From Bin90 sp965214635 (GTDB lineage Bacteria > Chloroflexota > Dehalococcoidia > Lucifugimonadales > JADFKI01): 64,000 bases of DNA. The stretch's first letter is position 1. Each line of letters begins with the position of its first letter. A program made the translations under genes and the position numbers. The DNA lies in the NCBI GenBank assembly GCA_965214635.1, contig OZ243964.1:1054001-1118000 (forward strand). The letters are read 5' to 3'. The notes beneath the pieces are model-generated. The model was not told the origin of the DNA. It saw only the letters and a program-made list of their open reading frames with translations, and searched no databases. This document shows positions 8,111 to 17,740 of this stretch, piece after piece.

Positions 8111-10015
8111 TTATCGCCGCCTTCTGCCGGATCTGCGCCGTCTGGGGGGTGCACTGCGATTGTTGGCGGGGGCGTCGTTGCGGCGGCGGCCGCGTCGTGA
8201 TGCTGTAACACCGCCACGGAGTCCGACAATATCCTCGGCAAAGCGTATGCGGCCGGGTTTGCCATCTTCGGATGCTGCCCTGCGAGCGCGGGCGCGCCGA
8301 ATAGACCATATGTCATCGGGCAGATCGCGCAAGGGGGTGGAGGGCGGCTCAGGCGCTTCGCGCGGCGGGGAGATGTCTGCGGCAGCGGGCGTCGCGAGCG
8401 GTTCGGGCGCTGCGGGAACGGGTTCAGATGCCGCTTGCTCCACGATGGGAATGTCAACAACATCCTCGACGACGGCTTCTTCGCTAGGTTCGGGCAAGTC
8501 TAGCGTATCTGCGATCGGGGTCGGAGCGGGTTCCGATTCTGAGGCTTCATCCACAGGCGCCTCATCCGGCTCGGGTTCTGTAGATTCCGCTACGAGTTCG
8601 ACTTCGGCATCGGGGACAAGTTCTGACGCAGGTTTTTCGTCTAGCTCGTCCAATGCATCTTGCTCATCCTGCGAGGGAACGGGTTCAGTCTCGGTGGCTT
8701 GTTCTGCGAGCGTATCGACGGCGGGTTCTGCGTCGATGGCTTCGGGTTGCGCTGTGGCTGGGGTTTCGTCGACGAGCGCAACTTCTGCCGCCGGCTCGGG
8801 GGCGATCTCGGCGGCGGGGGCGAGTTCGGGCGCATCGGTATCATCCGCAACAGGCTCTTCTTCAGGCGCCGGTGCAGGATTGGCAAGTGCGGCTTCGATG
8901 GCTAATGCTTTAGCAAGGGCGCGCTCTTCTGCGGCACGGCGGGCGCGATCAGCTAGCTCCGCTTCGTATTCGACATTGCTCTTAATGTCGAGCCGCCAAC
9001 CGGTTAGGCGTGCTGCGAGACGCACATTTTGCCCTTCCCTGCCGATGGCGAGGGACAGGTGCTTTTCGGGGACGACCGCCATCGCGCTGTCGTCATCCAC
9101 ATTGAGTTCAACATTGAGGACTTGTGCGGGGCTGAGCGCCTTTGCGATGAACACTCGCGCTTCGCGATGCCACTCGACCACATCTATCTTTTCGTTGCGG
9201 AGTTCGTTAACGATATTTTGGATGCGGATGCCGCGCAGACCGACACAAGAGCCTACGGGGTCGACCCCGTCTTGTCGCGCGCGTACGGCGACTTTGCTGC
9301 GGGAGCCGGCTTCGCGTGCGATGGCTTCTATTTCGACTGCGCCGCTGTATATTTCGGGAACTTCGGCTTCAAAAAGGCGTCTGAGTAGAAGCTCGTCAGA
9401 GCGAGAGACGATAAGCTCAGGTGCGCCGCTCTCGGTGCGTTCTACGGTCTTAAGCAGCACGCGCAGCTTTTCGTTGGGTCGGTAGGTCTCGGTAGGGACT
9501 TGCTCCCTAAACGGCATGAGGGCAGTAGAGCCGCCCGTAGCTGAGCCGCCGAGGTCCACGATGATGTTTCTGCCCTCAACGCGTGTGAGGGTTACATAGA
9601 GGATTTCGCCTTCGCGCCCTTCAAACTGGGCATAGACCATCTCGCGTTCGGCGTCGCGGAGGCGCTGCATGACAACCTGCTTAGCAGTCTGTGCAGCGAT
9701 GCGCCCGGCGTTGTGAGACATGCTCTTGGTGGTGATGACTTCGCCGATTTGGGCGGTCGGGACGAGTTTGCGGGCGTCTTGGAGTGCGACTTCGGTCATG
9801 CCGTCTTGGACTTCTTGGACGACGGTTTTGAGGATGTTGACGGTGACTCCGCCCGAGGCGGGGTCTAGCTTGACGGTGATGTCGTGTCCTGCGGCGACAC
9901 CGTCCTTCTTATATGCGGAGATAAGCGCATCTTCGACGGCGGAGAGTACAATTTCGCGCGGGAGACCTCGTTCAGCCGCAAGCTGCGTCAGGGCGACGAG
10001 AAAATCGCTCTTCAT
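8111..10015 (-). CDS. nusA: Transcription termination/antitermination factor NusA with long acidic tail
   Basis: 634 residues. The N-terminal RNA-polymerase-binding domain (FLVALTQLAAERGLPREIV), an S1 domain, KH1 (DPVGSCVGLRGIRIQNIV) and KH2 (LSLAIGREGQNVRLAARLTG) occupy about the first 350 residues. The rest is an Ala/Pro/Glu/Asp-rich disordered tail of about 270 residues that ends in a strongly basic patch (RRNDAPANN, then RRRRSGRRRR). Such a tail is not part of the standard NusA fold. The start ATG at 10015 follows a perfect AGGAGG Shine-Dalgarno. NusA modulates pausing, termination and antitermination. It leads the operon ylxR-infB-rbfA-truB. Confidence 0.95.
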   Translation of the reverse strand: MKSDFLVALTQLAAERGLPREIVLSAVEDALISAYKKDGVAAGHDITVKLDPASGGVTVNILKTVVQEVQDGMTEVALQDARKLVPTAQIGEVITTKSMSHNAGRIAAQTAKQVVMQRLRDAEREMVYAQFEGREGEILYVTLTRVEGRNIIVDLGGSATGGSTALMPFREQVPTETYRPNEKLRVLLKTVERTESGAPELIVSRSDELLLRRLFEAEVPEIYSGAVEIEAIAREAGSRSKVAVRARQDGVDPVGSCVGLRGIRIQNIVNELRNEKIDVVEWHREARVFIAKALSPAQVLNVELNVDDDSAMAVVPEKHLSLAIGREGQNVRLAARLTGWRLDIKSNVEYEAELADRARRAAEERALAKALAIEAALANPAPAPEEEPVADDTDAPELAPAAEIAPEPAAEVALVDETPATAQPEAIDAEPAVDTLAEQATETEPVPSQDEQDALDELDEKPASELVPDAEVELVAESTEPEPDEAPVDEASESEPAPTPIADTLDLPEPSEEAVVEDVVDIPIVEQAASEPVPAAPEPLATPAAADISPPREAPEPPSTPLRDLPDDIWSIRRARARRAASEDGKPGRIRFAEDIVGLRGGVTASRRGRRRNDAPANNRSAPPRRRRSGRRRR

Positions 10016-10056
10016 AACTCAGCCACCTCCTTAGATTGTGCTATTTCACTCTTGTC

Positions 10057-10083
10057 AAAAAAGAAAGTGGGACTAGCCCACTT
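10057..10083 (-). terminator. Hairpin plus U-run in the nusA leader
   Basis: On the minus strand AAGTGGG, a 5-nt loop and CCCACTT form a perfect 7-bp stem, followed after two bases by six T residues. It lies about 40 nt upstream of nusA. The next gene upstream is on the other strand, so this hairpin is inside the nusA leader rather than at the end of another operon. It may act as a transcription attenuator for the operon. Confidence 0.6.
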
Positions 10084-10374
10084 CCATCAAACAAAGAAAT
10101 GATGTGCACTTATGCGCCGAATGGTCCCGATGGCAAAGCACGGTTCATACGGCAGCTAGCACTTTCTAGTGGCTAGTATAGCATTAGGATTGGGAATGTA
10201 CAAGCGAGCGAGGTTAGGGCGGTCAAGATGCTAACCGGATGGAAACGCCACCTACAACTCCCCTCTTTGCTATTGGGGATTGCCGTTTGTTAGAATGATG
10301 GCTGTTCTGGGCGGCGCATGGTTCTGCGTTGGTCTCCCTGGACGCCGATATGAACTACGGAGGATTTGACGCAT
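10084..10374. other. Divergent intergenic region, nusA versus molybdenum hydroxylase
   Basis: About 290 bases with no convincing gene. It must contain the promoter of the nusA operon (leftward) and that of the hydroxylase gene (rightward). I could not pick -35/-10 pairs with confidence. GGAGG at 10359-10363 is the ribosome-binding site of the rightward gene. Confidence 0.4.
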
Positions 10375-12654
10375 ATGGCGACTGACACGCTGGATAGAAA
10401 ATCCGTATATAAGGTTGTCGGGACGCGCCCGATACGGCACGACGGATACGACAAGGTAACAGGTAAGGCGCTGTATGGCGCTGATGTGGACTTGCCGGGG
10501 ATGGTGTTCGGCAAGGTTCTGCGCAGCCCGCATCCGCACGCCCGCATCCGCTCCATCGACACGAGCAAGGCAGAGGCGCATCCGCAGGTGCTGGCAGTCG
10601 CCACAGCTAACGACCTTGTCGCTGTGGAAGACAAGATTACCGAGGTGGGCGAGGATGTCTACACGAGCCTGAAGTATGTGCGCGACAACATACTGGCGTC
10701 GGATAAGGCGCTGTACAAGGGGCATCCCATCGCCGCAATCGCCGCCGCAAACGCTCATACGGCGGAAGAGGCGCTCGGTCTCATCGAGGTGGACTATGAG
10801 GTGTTGCCCGCCGTCAGCACCGTAGAGGATGCGATGAAACCCGACGCACCCATCTTGCACGAGCATATGACCACGGCGTCTATGGGGGACGATGTGCCGG
10901 TGGGGACGAACATCGCTGACCACCAGCAGTTTGCGCTTGGCGATGTGGAGCAGGGGTTCAGGCAAGCCGACCTCATCATTGAGCGTGAGTTCCGCACGCG
11001 CACCGTGCATCAGGGCTATATTGAGCCGCACAACGGCAGCGCTTGGTGGTCGCCAGACGGGCGCGTTACGATATGGTGCAGCAGCCAAGGACATTTTGGC
11101 ATACGCGACAGGGTTTCCACCGTGTTGGGTGTGCCTGTGTCTAGGGTGAAAGTTGTGCCGATGGAGATAGGCGGCGGGTTTGGCGGCAAGCTTGCTGCGT
11201 ATCTTGAGCCGATAGCCGCTGTGCTTTCGCGCAAATGCGGCTTGCCCGTGAAGATGTTCATGTCCCGCACCGAGGTGCTCGAAGCGAGCGGACCCACGAG
11301 CGGGAGCTATGTCAAGGCGAAGATTGGCGCTACAACCGACGGGCGCATCACGGCTGCGCAGGCGTATCTTGCGTTCGAGGCGGGGGCGTATCCCGGTTCA
11401 CCCATCGGGGGCGCAACAGCATGTATGGTTTCACCGTACAACATACCCAATGTGCTGCTGGACGGCTACGATGTGGTGGACAACAAGCCCAAGACGACGG
11501 CGTATCGCGCACCCGGCGCACCCATCGGCGCACTAGCGATTGAGACGATTATGGACGAGATAGCCGAACGGCTGCGCATAGACCCGATGGAACTGCGCAT
11601 ACTCAACGGCGCAAAAGAGGGAACGCGCCGGGTGGATGGCGTTGTGAACGCCCGCATTGGCATGCTGGAAACAGCGGAGGCCGTCCGCAGCCACCCACAC
11701 TACAACGCACCCATACCTCAGATTGAGGGCAAACTTACCGGCAGGGGCGTGGCGATGGGCTTTTGGCGCAACAACACAGGGCCATCCAGTGTGGTGGCAT
11801 CCGTTGCGCCGGACGGCAAGGTGATGCTCGCAGAAGGCTCTGTGGACATCGGCGGCTCTCGGCCTGCTGTGGCACAGCAGTTCGCAGAGGTGCTCGGCAT
11901 ACCTGTGGAAGACATCAACCCGCAGGTGGCGGACACCGACTCCATTGGCTACACATCCAACACGGGCGGCAGCGGCGTGGCGTTCAAGACCGGCTGGGCG
12001 GCGTATGAGGCGGCGCAGGATGTCAAGCGCCAGCTCATCACGCGCGCATCGGCGATATGGGACACCAACCCTGACGACATCGAGTATGCCGACGCACAGG
12101 TGCGCCACAAGTCCGACTCCGAGCTTGCGATGGATTTCAGCGAGATTGCCGGGATGCTGAACGACACAGGCGGGCCTGTCGTAGGGCGCGCCGGCGTGAA
12201 CCCACGCGGCGTGGGCGGTGCGTATGCAGCAGACATCGTAGACATCGCCATCGACCCGGAGACGGGCAAGGTGGATGTGCTGCGCGTTACTGCGTTCCAA
12301 GATGTGGGCACTGCCATTCACCCAAGCTATGTGGAAGGGCAGATACAAGGCGGCGTGGTGCAGGGCATCGGATGGGCGCTCAACGAAGAGTACTACATGA
12401 GCGACGACGGGCGGCTGCTCAACTCTAGCCTGCTAGACTATCGCATGCCCACCAGCTTGGATGTGCCGATGATTGACACAGAGCTAATAGAGGTGCCAAA
12501 CCCGGGGCATCCCTTTGGTGTGCGCGGCGTTGGGGAAGCCTGCATCGTGCCGCCACTGGCAGCCATCGCCAACGCCGTCTACAACGCCACTAGTGTGCGT
12601 ATGTGCGAACTGCCTATGTCCCCCGGCGCGGTAGTGAAAGCCCTTGCCGAATAG
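10375..12654 (+). CDS. Xanthine dehydrogenase-family molybdenum-cofactor-binding subunit
   Basis: 759 residues from the ATG at 10375 (GGAGG 11 nt upstream; the in-frame TTG at 10366 is only 2 nt from that site). The N-terminal aldehyde oxidase/xanthine dehydrogenase a/b hammerhead domain is followed by the molybdopterin-binding domain with GGGFGGKLAAYLEP and GGSGVAFKTG. RGVGEACIVPP near the end contains the Glu expected at the active site. The protein would hydroxylate a carbon adjacent to a heteroatom or an aldehyde. No FAD-binding or 2Fe-2S subunit gene is adjacent, so its electron-transfer partners are encoded elsewhere. Substrate cannot be deduced. Confidence 0.9.
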   Translation: MATDTLDRKSVYKVVGTRPIRHDGYDKVTGKALYGADVDLPGMVFGKVLRSPHPHARIRSIDTSKAEAHPQVLAVATANDLVAVEDKITEVGEDVYTSLKYVRDNILASDKALYKGHPIAAIAAANAHTAEEALGLIEVDYEVLPAVSTVEDAMKPDAPILHEHMTTASMGDDVPVGTNIADHQQFALGDVEQGFRQADLIIEREFRTRTVHQGYIEPHNGSAWWSPDGRVTIWCSSQGHFGIRDRVSTVLGVPVSRVKVVPMEIGGGFGGKLAAYLEPIAAVLSRKCGLPVKMFMSRTEVLEASGPTSGSYVKAKIGATTDGRITAAQAYLAFEAGAYPGSPIGGATACMVSPYNIPNVLLDGYDVVDNKPKTTAYRAPGAPIGALAIETIMDEIAERLRIDPMELRILNGAKEGTRRVDGVVNARIGMLETAEAVRSHPHYNAPIPQIEGKLTGRGVAMGFWRNNTGPSSVVASVAPDGKVMLAEGSVDIGGSRPAVAQQFAEVLGIPVEDINPQVADTDSIGYTSNTGGSGVAFKTGWAAYEAAQDVKRQLITRASAIWDTNPDDIEYADAQVRHKSDSELAMDFSEIAGMLNDTGGPVVGRAGVNPRGVGGAYAADIVDIAIDPETGKVDVLRVTAFQDVGTAIHPSYVEGQIQGGVVQGIGWALNEEYYMSDDGRLLNSSLLDYRMPTSLDVPMIDTELIEVPNPGHPFGVRGVGEACIVPPLAAIANAVYNATSVRMCELPMSPGAVVKALAE

Positions 12655-12888
12655 CCACAGCGGGAATGGATGCGCCCTAGCATGGCTCACGAAGCAGGCA
12701 GGCTTTGAAGAGCGTAATGCGCTAGGGCTTTGAGAATGTCAGTAGCCTCGATGCGATGACAGCGGATAATGGCAGCGGTTATCGCAATGCTGCTTCTGAA
12801 TCTGATAAACTTGGTACAGAAGTAGCGTTGCGGTGAGCTGCAAACACCGCACAACGGCAAACACAAGTGATACACAGGGGTGTTATAG

Positions 12889-14490
12889 ATGGCAAAGCAG
12901 TTCCAATTTCGTGAAGAGGCGTGGGGCCAGCTGTTGGACGGCATCGGCACGCTGGCAAAAGCAGTGGGGGCGACGCTCGGCCCGAGCGGGCGCAATGTGG
13001 TGCTAGACCAAGAATTCGGGCCGCCGCAGGTGTGCAGCGACGGCGTTACCATCGCCAAGGAGATAGAGCTTTCAGAGCCGTTTGAGAACATCGGCGCTCA
13101 GCTCGTCAAGGTGGCAGCGAGCAAGACCAACGATGTCGTGGGCGACGGCACGACCACCTCCACCATCCTCGCCCAAAGCATCGTGCAGCAGGGCTTCAAG
13201 AACATGGCGGCTGGCGCAAACCCGATGTCGCTCAAAACAGGCATCGACCTCGCCGTCAACGCAATGAAAGACGAAATCGCCAACCTGTCCATCCCCATCC
13301 ACAGCAAGGAGCAGGTAACGCAGATTGCCGTGCTTGCCGCACACGAGGACGAGATGGGCGCACTCATATCAGATGTGCTAGACAAAGTGGGGCGCGATGG
13401 CACAATCACCGTCGAAGAGTCGCGCTCTATGAGCTACGAGACCGATTTCGTCGAGGGTATGGAGATAGATCGCGGCTACCTGTCGCCCTACTTCGTAACC
13501 AATCAAGACAAGATGACAACCGAGATAGAAAACCCCTACATCATCCTGACATCGGAGAAGATTTCGTCGCTCGCGGAGGTGCTGCCGCTGCTGGAGCAGC
13601 TGAACACTGTGAGCCGCGACATCGTTATCATCGCTGAGGATGTGGAGGGCGAGGCGCTTGCCACCCTTGTGGTGAACAAACTTCGGGGCAACCTGAATGT
13701 GCTGGCGGTCAAGGCGCCGGGCTTCGGTGAGCGGCGCAAGGCGATACTCGAGGACATGGCAATCCTGTTCGGCGCTAATGTCATCAGCAGCGAAGTGGGG
13801 CGCACGCTAGACTCCGCCACGCTGGACGACCTCGGGCGCTGCCGTAGGGTCATCGCCACGAAGGACGACACCACCTTCGTAGAGGGCGGCGGCAACCCGC
13901 AAGACATAGATGCGCGCATCCACCAGATCCGCTCCCAAGCGCAGGACACGGCGTCCGACTACGACCGCGAGAGGCTGGAGGAACGGGCAGCGAAACTGAG
14001 CGGCGGCGTTGCCATTCTGAAGGTGGGCGCAGCCACCGAGATTGAGCTGCGCGAAAAGCGCGACCGGCTGGAAGACGCACTCGCTGCCACACGCGCCGCT
14101 ATGGAAGAGGGCATCGTGCCGGGCGGCGGCGTAACGCTGGTGCGGGCGGCAAGTGCGGCGCGGTCGGCAATCAGCGCCGAAGGCGATGTGCTAACAGGCG
14201 CGCAAATTGCGCTTGCGGCGACCGCCGAACCGCTGAAACTCATATCGGACAACGCCGGGTACAGCGGTGTGGTGGTGCTAGACGATGTGCAGCGAGGCGA
14301 GGGCGACTACGGCTTCGACGCAGAGGCGGGAGCGTTCGGCAGTATGTTCGCCATGGGCATCGTCGACCCCACGAAGGTCGTGCGCTCGGCGCTGGAGAAC
14401 GCCGCAAGCGTCGGCGGCATGATACTCACCACAGAGTCGCTCATTACGGAGCTAGACCCGCCCAAACTCCCGGCTCCTTACGACGACTAA
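12889..14490 (+). CDS. groL: Chaperonin GroEL
   Basis: 533 residues. Group I chaperonin signatures are present: GATLGPSGRNVVL, the nucleotide-binding VGDGTTTSTILAQ, and PGGGVTLVRA. The apical domain is intact. The tail ends KLPAPYDD rather than in the usual Gly-Gly-Met repeats that line the cavity. No groES lies beside it, and I see no CIRCE inverted repeat in the 230 bases upstream. It may therefore be a secondary GroEL copy, or groES may be elsewhere. A strong terminator follows. Confidence 0.93.
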   Translation: MAKQFQFREEAWGQLLDGIGTLAKAVGATLGPSGRNVVLDQEFGPPQVCSDGVTIAKEIELSEPFENIGAQLVKVAASKTNDVVGDGTTTSTILAQSIVQQGFKNMAAGANPMSLKTGIDLAVNAMKDEIANLSIPIHSKEQVTQIAVLAAHEDEMGALISDVLDKVGRDGTITVEESRSMSYETDFVEGMEIDRGYLSPYFVTNQDKMTTEIENPYIILTSEKISSLAEVLPLLEQLNTVSRDIVIIAEDVEGEALATLVVNKLRGNLNVLAVKAPGFGERRKAILEDMAILFGANVISSEVGRTLDSATLDDLGRCRRVIATKDDTTFVEGGGNPQDIDARIHQIRSQAQDTASDYDRERLEERAAKLSGGVAILKVGAATEIELREKRDRLEDALAATRAAMEEGIVPGGGVTLVRAASAARSAISAEGDVLTGAQIALAATAEPLKLISDNAGYSGVVVLDDVQRGEGDYGFDAEAGAFGSMFAMGIVDPTKVVRSALENAASVGGMILTTESLITELDPPKLPAPYDD

Positions 14491-14521
14491 TTCACACAAC
14501 CCCAGCGAAGGTAACAAGCAA

Positions 14522-14554
14522 GAAAGAGGGCAGGTGCTTAACCTGCCCTCTTTC
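14522..14554 (+). terminator. Rho-independent terminator of groEL
   Basis: GAAAGAGGGCAGG, a 7-nt loop and the perfect complement CCTGCCCTCTTTC form a 13-bp stem, followed by TTCGTTT. It starts 31 nt after the groEL stop. A-rich bases on the left side could let it also work leftward. Confidence 0.85.
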
Positions 14555-14724
14555 TTCGTTTCGTCCCAGTCGCATAACTTTCGTCTATCCGCTTTTCGCC
14601 GCCGGTAGAACTAACTCGCCATTGGCTTGCCGCAGGGTTTTCGATGGGCGGACATTGCCGCTGCGGGCATATGTGTAAGCGTTATGCGTAAGCTGTATCG
14701 ATAGCCGCTTCGTAGGCTTGCCCG

Positions 14725-14751
14725 GGCGACGCTGTGTGCGACAGCGTCGCC
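14725..14751 (-). terminator. Strong hairpin after the LRR gene
   Basis: An 11-bp perfect stem (GGCGACGCTGT with ACAGCGTCGCC, 5-nt loop) lies about 20 nt past the stop of the leftward LRR gene. No U-run follows, so it may be a stabilising 3' hairpin rather than an intrinsic terminator. The remaining intergenic sequence to the groEL terminator shows nothing else. Confidence 0.5.
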
Positions 14752-14770
14752 GGTGTTACAGCCATACTAG

Positions 14771-17740
14771 CTAATTACAGCGAGGCAAACCCAACTCTGT
14801 CAAATCGTTTTCATCCACATCAAACAGACTATCTGCTACACAGCCCGTCAGTTGTGGGTTACCACTGAGTCGCACCTCTGTCAGGTTATTAAGGTTGCCC
14901 AACTCTGAGGGTACCGTACCCGACAGCTGGTTGTTGTCGAGCCACAGGCTTGTCAAAGTAGAGATGTCTCCCAACTGCGTGGGGATCGTACCTGTCAGCT
15001 GGTTTTCGCTGAGCCGCAGCCAGTCCAAGCTAGAAAGTCTGCCCAACTCCGAGGGTATCGCACCCGTCAACTGGTTTTCGTAGAGCGACAAATTTTCTAG
15101 CTTAGTAAGGTTGCCCAACTGCGAGGGTATCGCACCCGTCAACTGGTTTTCTCGGAGCGACAAAGTCAGCAGGTTAGTGAGCTTTCCAAACTCCGAGGGT
15201 ATCTCACCCGTCAGGTTATTGCGATAGAGCCACAACCTTTGCAGGTTAGCAAGATCGCCCAACTCCGGTGGTATCTCACCCGTCAGTCGGTTTTGTCGGA
15301 GCGCCAACTTTTGCAGGTTAGCAAGGCTGCCCAACTCCGAGGGTATTTCACCCGTCAGTCGGTTTTGTCGGAGTGACAACTCTGTCAGGTGAGTAAGGCT
15401 GCCCAACTCCGAGGGTATCTCACCCGTCAGCTTGTTTTGTTGGAGCACCAACTCTTTCAGGTTAGTAAGGTTGCTCAACTCCACTGGTATCTCACCCGTC
15501 AAACCAGCGTTAATCAGATCTAAGATTTCCACCCTATCTTCAGACCCTACCGTGCTGCCCACAGTCACACCGTCCCAATCTCGGATAGATATATCTGCCG
15601 ACCAGTTCTCCACAGAACCGCCGCTCATAAGCGTGAACCGCGCCACCATCAGGTTCTCGCAGTCCGACACCAGCCCGGGGTTCGACTGCGGCTGCGGTAC
15701 AACGGTGCCGTTGTAGCAGTCGGGTGTGGGCGTGTTCACAGGCGTCGGGGCAGGCGTATGCGTTGCGGTTGGCACAGGTGTATGTGTTGCCGTTGGCGCA
15801 GGCGTGTTCGTTGCCGTCGGCACAGGTGTGTGCGTAGCCGTCGGAACGGGCGTATGCGTTGCCGTTGGCACAGGTGTGTGAGTAGCCGTCGGAACGGGCG
15901 TATGCGTTGCCGTTGGCGCAGGCGTGTTTGTTGCCGCCGGAACAGGCGTATGCGTTGCGGTTGGCTCAGGTGTGTGTGCTGCCGTCGGAACGGGCGTGTG
16001 CGTTGCCGTTGGCACAGGCGTATGCGTTGCGGTTGGCACAGGCGTCGGTGTCTCGGTCGGCGTCGGCGTGTGCGTTGCAGTTGGCGTGTATGTAGGTGTA
16101 GGCGTAGGCGTCTCGGTTGGCGTCGGCGTATGCGTTGCAGTTGGCACAGGTGTGTGCGTTGCAGTTGGCACAGGCGTCGGTGTCTCGGTCGGCGTCGGCG
16201 TGTGAGTTGCAGTTGGCGTGTATGTAGGTGTAGGCGTCTCGGTTGGCGTCGGCGTTGGAGTTGCGGTTGGCGTGTATGTAGGTGTAGGTGTAGGCGTCTC
16301 GGTTGGCGTAGGCGTCGGAGTAGCCGGCGGCCCGCCCACAGTCGTCGGAGTAGGCGTGGGGGTTACAGTTGGCGTGTATGTAGGTGTAGGCGTAGGCGTC
16401 TCGGTTGGCGTCGGCGTCGGGGTAGGCGTGTGAGTTGCCGTTGGCGTGTATGTAGGTGTAGGCGTCTCGGTTGGCGTTGGCGTCGGTGTCGGAGTTGCAA
16501 TTGGTGTGTATGTAGGCGTCGGAGTTGAAGTTGCCGTGGGTGTAGGCAGCGGTGCGCGCCCAGGTGTCGGAGTAGGCGTGCGTGTCGAAGTTGCAGTCGG
16601 TGTAGCCGACGGCGCACCCCCTGGTGTCGGAGTAGGCGTGCGTGTCGAAGTTGCAGTCGGTGTAGCCGACGGTGCGCCCCCTGGTGTCGGAGTAGGCGAC
16701 GGCGAAGCCCCAGGTGTCGGAGCAGGCGGCACTGGCGACGGCGAAGCCCCAGGTGTCGGAGCAGGCGGCACTGGCGACGGCGAAGCCCCGGGTGTCGGAG
16801 CGGGCGACGGCGAAGCCCCAGGTGTCGGAGCAGGCGGCACTGGCGACGGCGAACCCACAGGCGTCGGAATAGGCGGCACTGGCGACGGCGAACCCACAGG
16901 CGTCGGAGCAGGCGGCACTGGCGACGGCGAAGCCCCAGGTGTCGGAATAGGCGACGACACGCTCACAGGTGTTGGCGTGCGAACTGGTATTGGCGTCCGG
17001 GGGGACACTGCCCAAGGCGTCGGGGTGAAAGTTGGCCTAGGCGTGCGCGTCGGGTCATCGTCTTTGCTTCTGCGACGAGGCTTTTTCGTAGCCGTAGGCT
17101 CGGGTGCGGGAGGTATAGTTGCTGTCGCCGTGCTTGTGGGGGTCGGCGTGGCTGTCGGTGTTACTGTGACCGTCGGTGTAGGCGTCAGCGTAACGGTCGG
17201 CGTGAGCGTAGGTGTGATTGTAACGGTTACGGTCGGTGTGAGTGTCTGCGTTACGACCATCGAAACGGGCGTCCGCGTCGGATCATCGTCGTCGTTACGC
17301 CTTGAAGTGGGGGTTTCAGTCGCCACTACTGTAGGGGCAGGCGTGGGTGCAGCCGTGGGCGGCGGCACAGGCGTGTCAGTCGGTACAGGTGTGGGTGCAG
17401 CGGTAGGCGGCACGGGTGCGGCAGTCGGTACGGGCGCGGGTGCAGCAGTGGGCGACACGGGTGTGTCAGTCGATACAGGTACGGATGCACCCGTAGGCGT
17501 CGCGGATGTATCGGTTGGTAAGGGCGTAGGGATAGCAGTTGCTTCTGAATCATCAGGCATGTCGGTTGATGCAGAATCAGACGCATCGGCTTCCGATACC
17601 ACCGCAGCCACGATGGGCGTGGGCGTGGATGGCGGTAGCATCGGTCCACTGAAAAGGCCCATAGCCGCAGCAGTGCTAACGACCGCGCCGCTGAAAATTG
17701 CCAGTATACCCGCCATGGGGGATTCAACGAATTGGTTCAT
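14771..17740 (-). CDS. Surface protein: Pro/Thr repeat stalk plus leucine-rich repeat domain
   Basis: 989 residues. A hydrophobic segment (about residues 10-32) near the N-terminus serves as membrane anchor or signal. Residues ~35-670 are low complexity: PTPT, TPVPTATH, PSPVPPAPTP and TPTPTETP type repeats, a rod-like probable glycosylation region. A Cys-containing cap (from about residue 673) leads into nine consecutive 24-residue repeats of the form LTGxIPxxLGxLxxLxxLxLxxN. A C-terminal cap with two Cys (GCVADS and LPRC) closes the domain. This is the plant-type LRR consensus, used in bacteria for binding proteins or surfaces. The architecture suggests an exposed adhesin-like protein; ligand unknown. 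Confidence 0.85.
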   Translation of the reverse strand: MNQFVESPMAGILAIFSGAVVSTAAAMGLFSGPMLPPSTPTPIVAAVVSEADASDSASTDMPDDSEATAIPTPLPTDTSATPTGASVPVSTDTPVSPTAAPAPVPTAAPVPPTAAPTPVPTDTPVPPPTAAPTPAPTVVATETPTSRRNDDDDPTRTPVSMVVTQTLTPTVTVTITPTLTPTVTLTPTPTVTVTPTATPTPTSTATATIPPAPEPTATKKPRRRSKDDDPTRTPRPTFTPTPWAVSPRTPIPVRTPTPVSVSSPIPTPGASPSPVPPAPTPVGSPSPVPPIPTPVGSPSPVPPAPTPGASPSPAPTPGASPSPVPPAPTPGASPSPVPPAPTPGASPSPTPTPGGAPSATPTATSTRTPTPTPGGAPSATPTATSTRTPTPTPGRAPLPTPTATSTPTPTYTPIATPTPTPTPTETPTPTYTPTATHTPTPTPTPTETPTPTPTYTPTVTPTPTPTTVGGPPATPTPTPTETPTPTPTYTPTATPTPTPTETPTPTYTPTATHTPTPTETPTPVPTATHTPVPTATHTPTPTETPTPTPTYTPTATHTPTPTETPTPVPTATHTPVPTATHTPVPTAAHTPEPTATHTPVPAATNTPAPTATHTPVPTATHTPVPTATHTPVPTATHTPVPTATNTPAPTATHTPVPTATHTPAPTPVNTPTPDCYNGTVVPQPQSNPGLVSDCENLMVARFTLMSGGSVENWSADISIRDWDGVTVGSTVGSEDRVEILDLINAGLTGEIPVELSNLTNLKELVLQQNKLTGEIPSELGSLTHLTELSLRQNRLTGEIPSELGSLANLQKLALRQNRLTGEIPPELGDLANLQRLWLYRNNLTGEIPSEFGKLTNLLTLSLRENQLTGAIPSQLGNLTKLENLSLYENQLTGAIPSELGRLSSLDWLRLSENQLTGTIPTQLGDISTLTSLWLDNNQLSGTVPSELGNLNNLTEVRLSGNPQLTGCVADSLFDVDENDLTELGLPRCN
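15725..17480. repeat. Long degenerate tandem repeat tract coding for Pro/Thr/Ala/Ser motifs
   Basis: Inside the LRR gene, DNA repeats with 24-nt periodicity (eight residues, such as TATHTPVP) at about 15750-16050 pass into 6- and 12-nt periodic blocks. Near 16690-16950 there are near-identical ~45-60-nt units coding for PGASPSP with PVPPAPT. Such tracts recombine and slip readily, so unit number probably varies between strains and may be misassembled in short-read data. Confidence 0.8.

Noticed and set aside
7708..8463. 251-residue frame between infB and nusA
   Set aside because: It overlaps the nusA tail and ylxR in another frame and shows only Pro/Arg-rich chance sequence.
12660..12888. 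CIRCE element before groEL
   Set aside because: No TTAGCACTC-type inverted repeat could be found in the upstream region.
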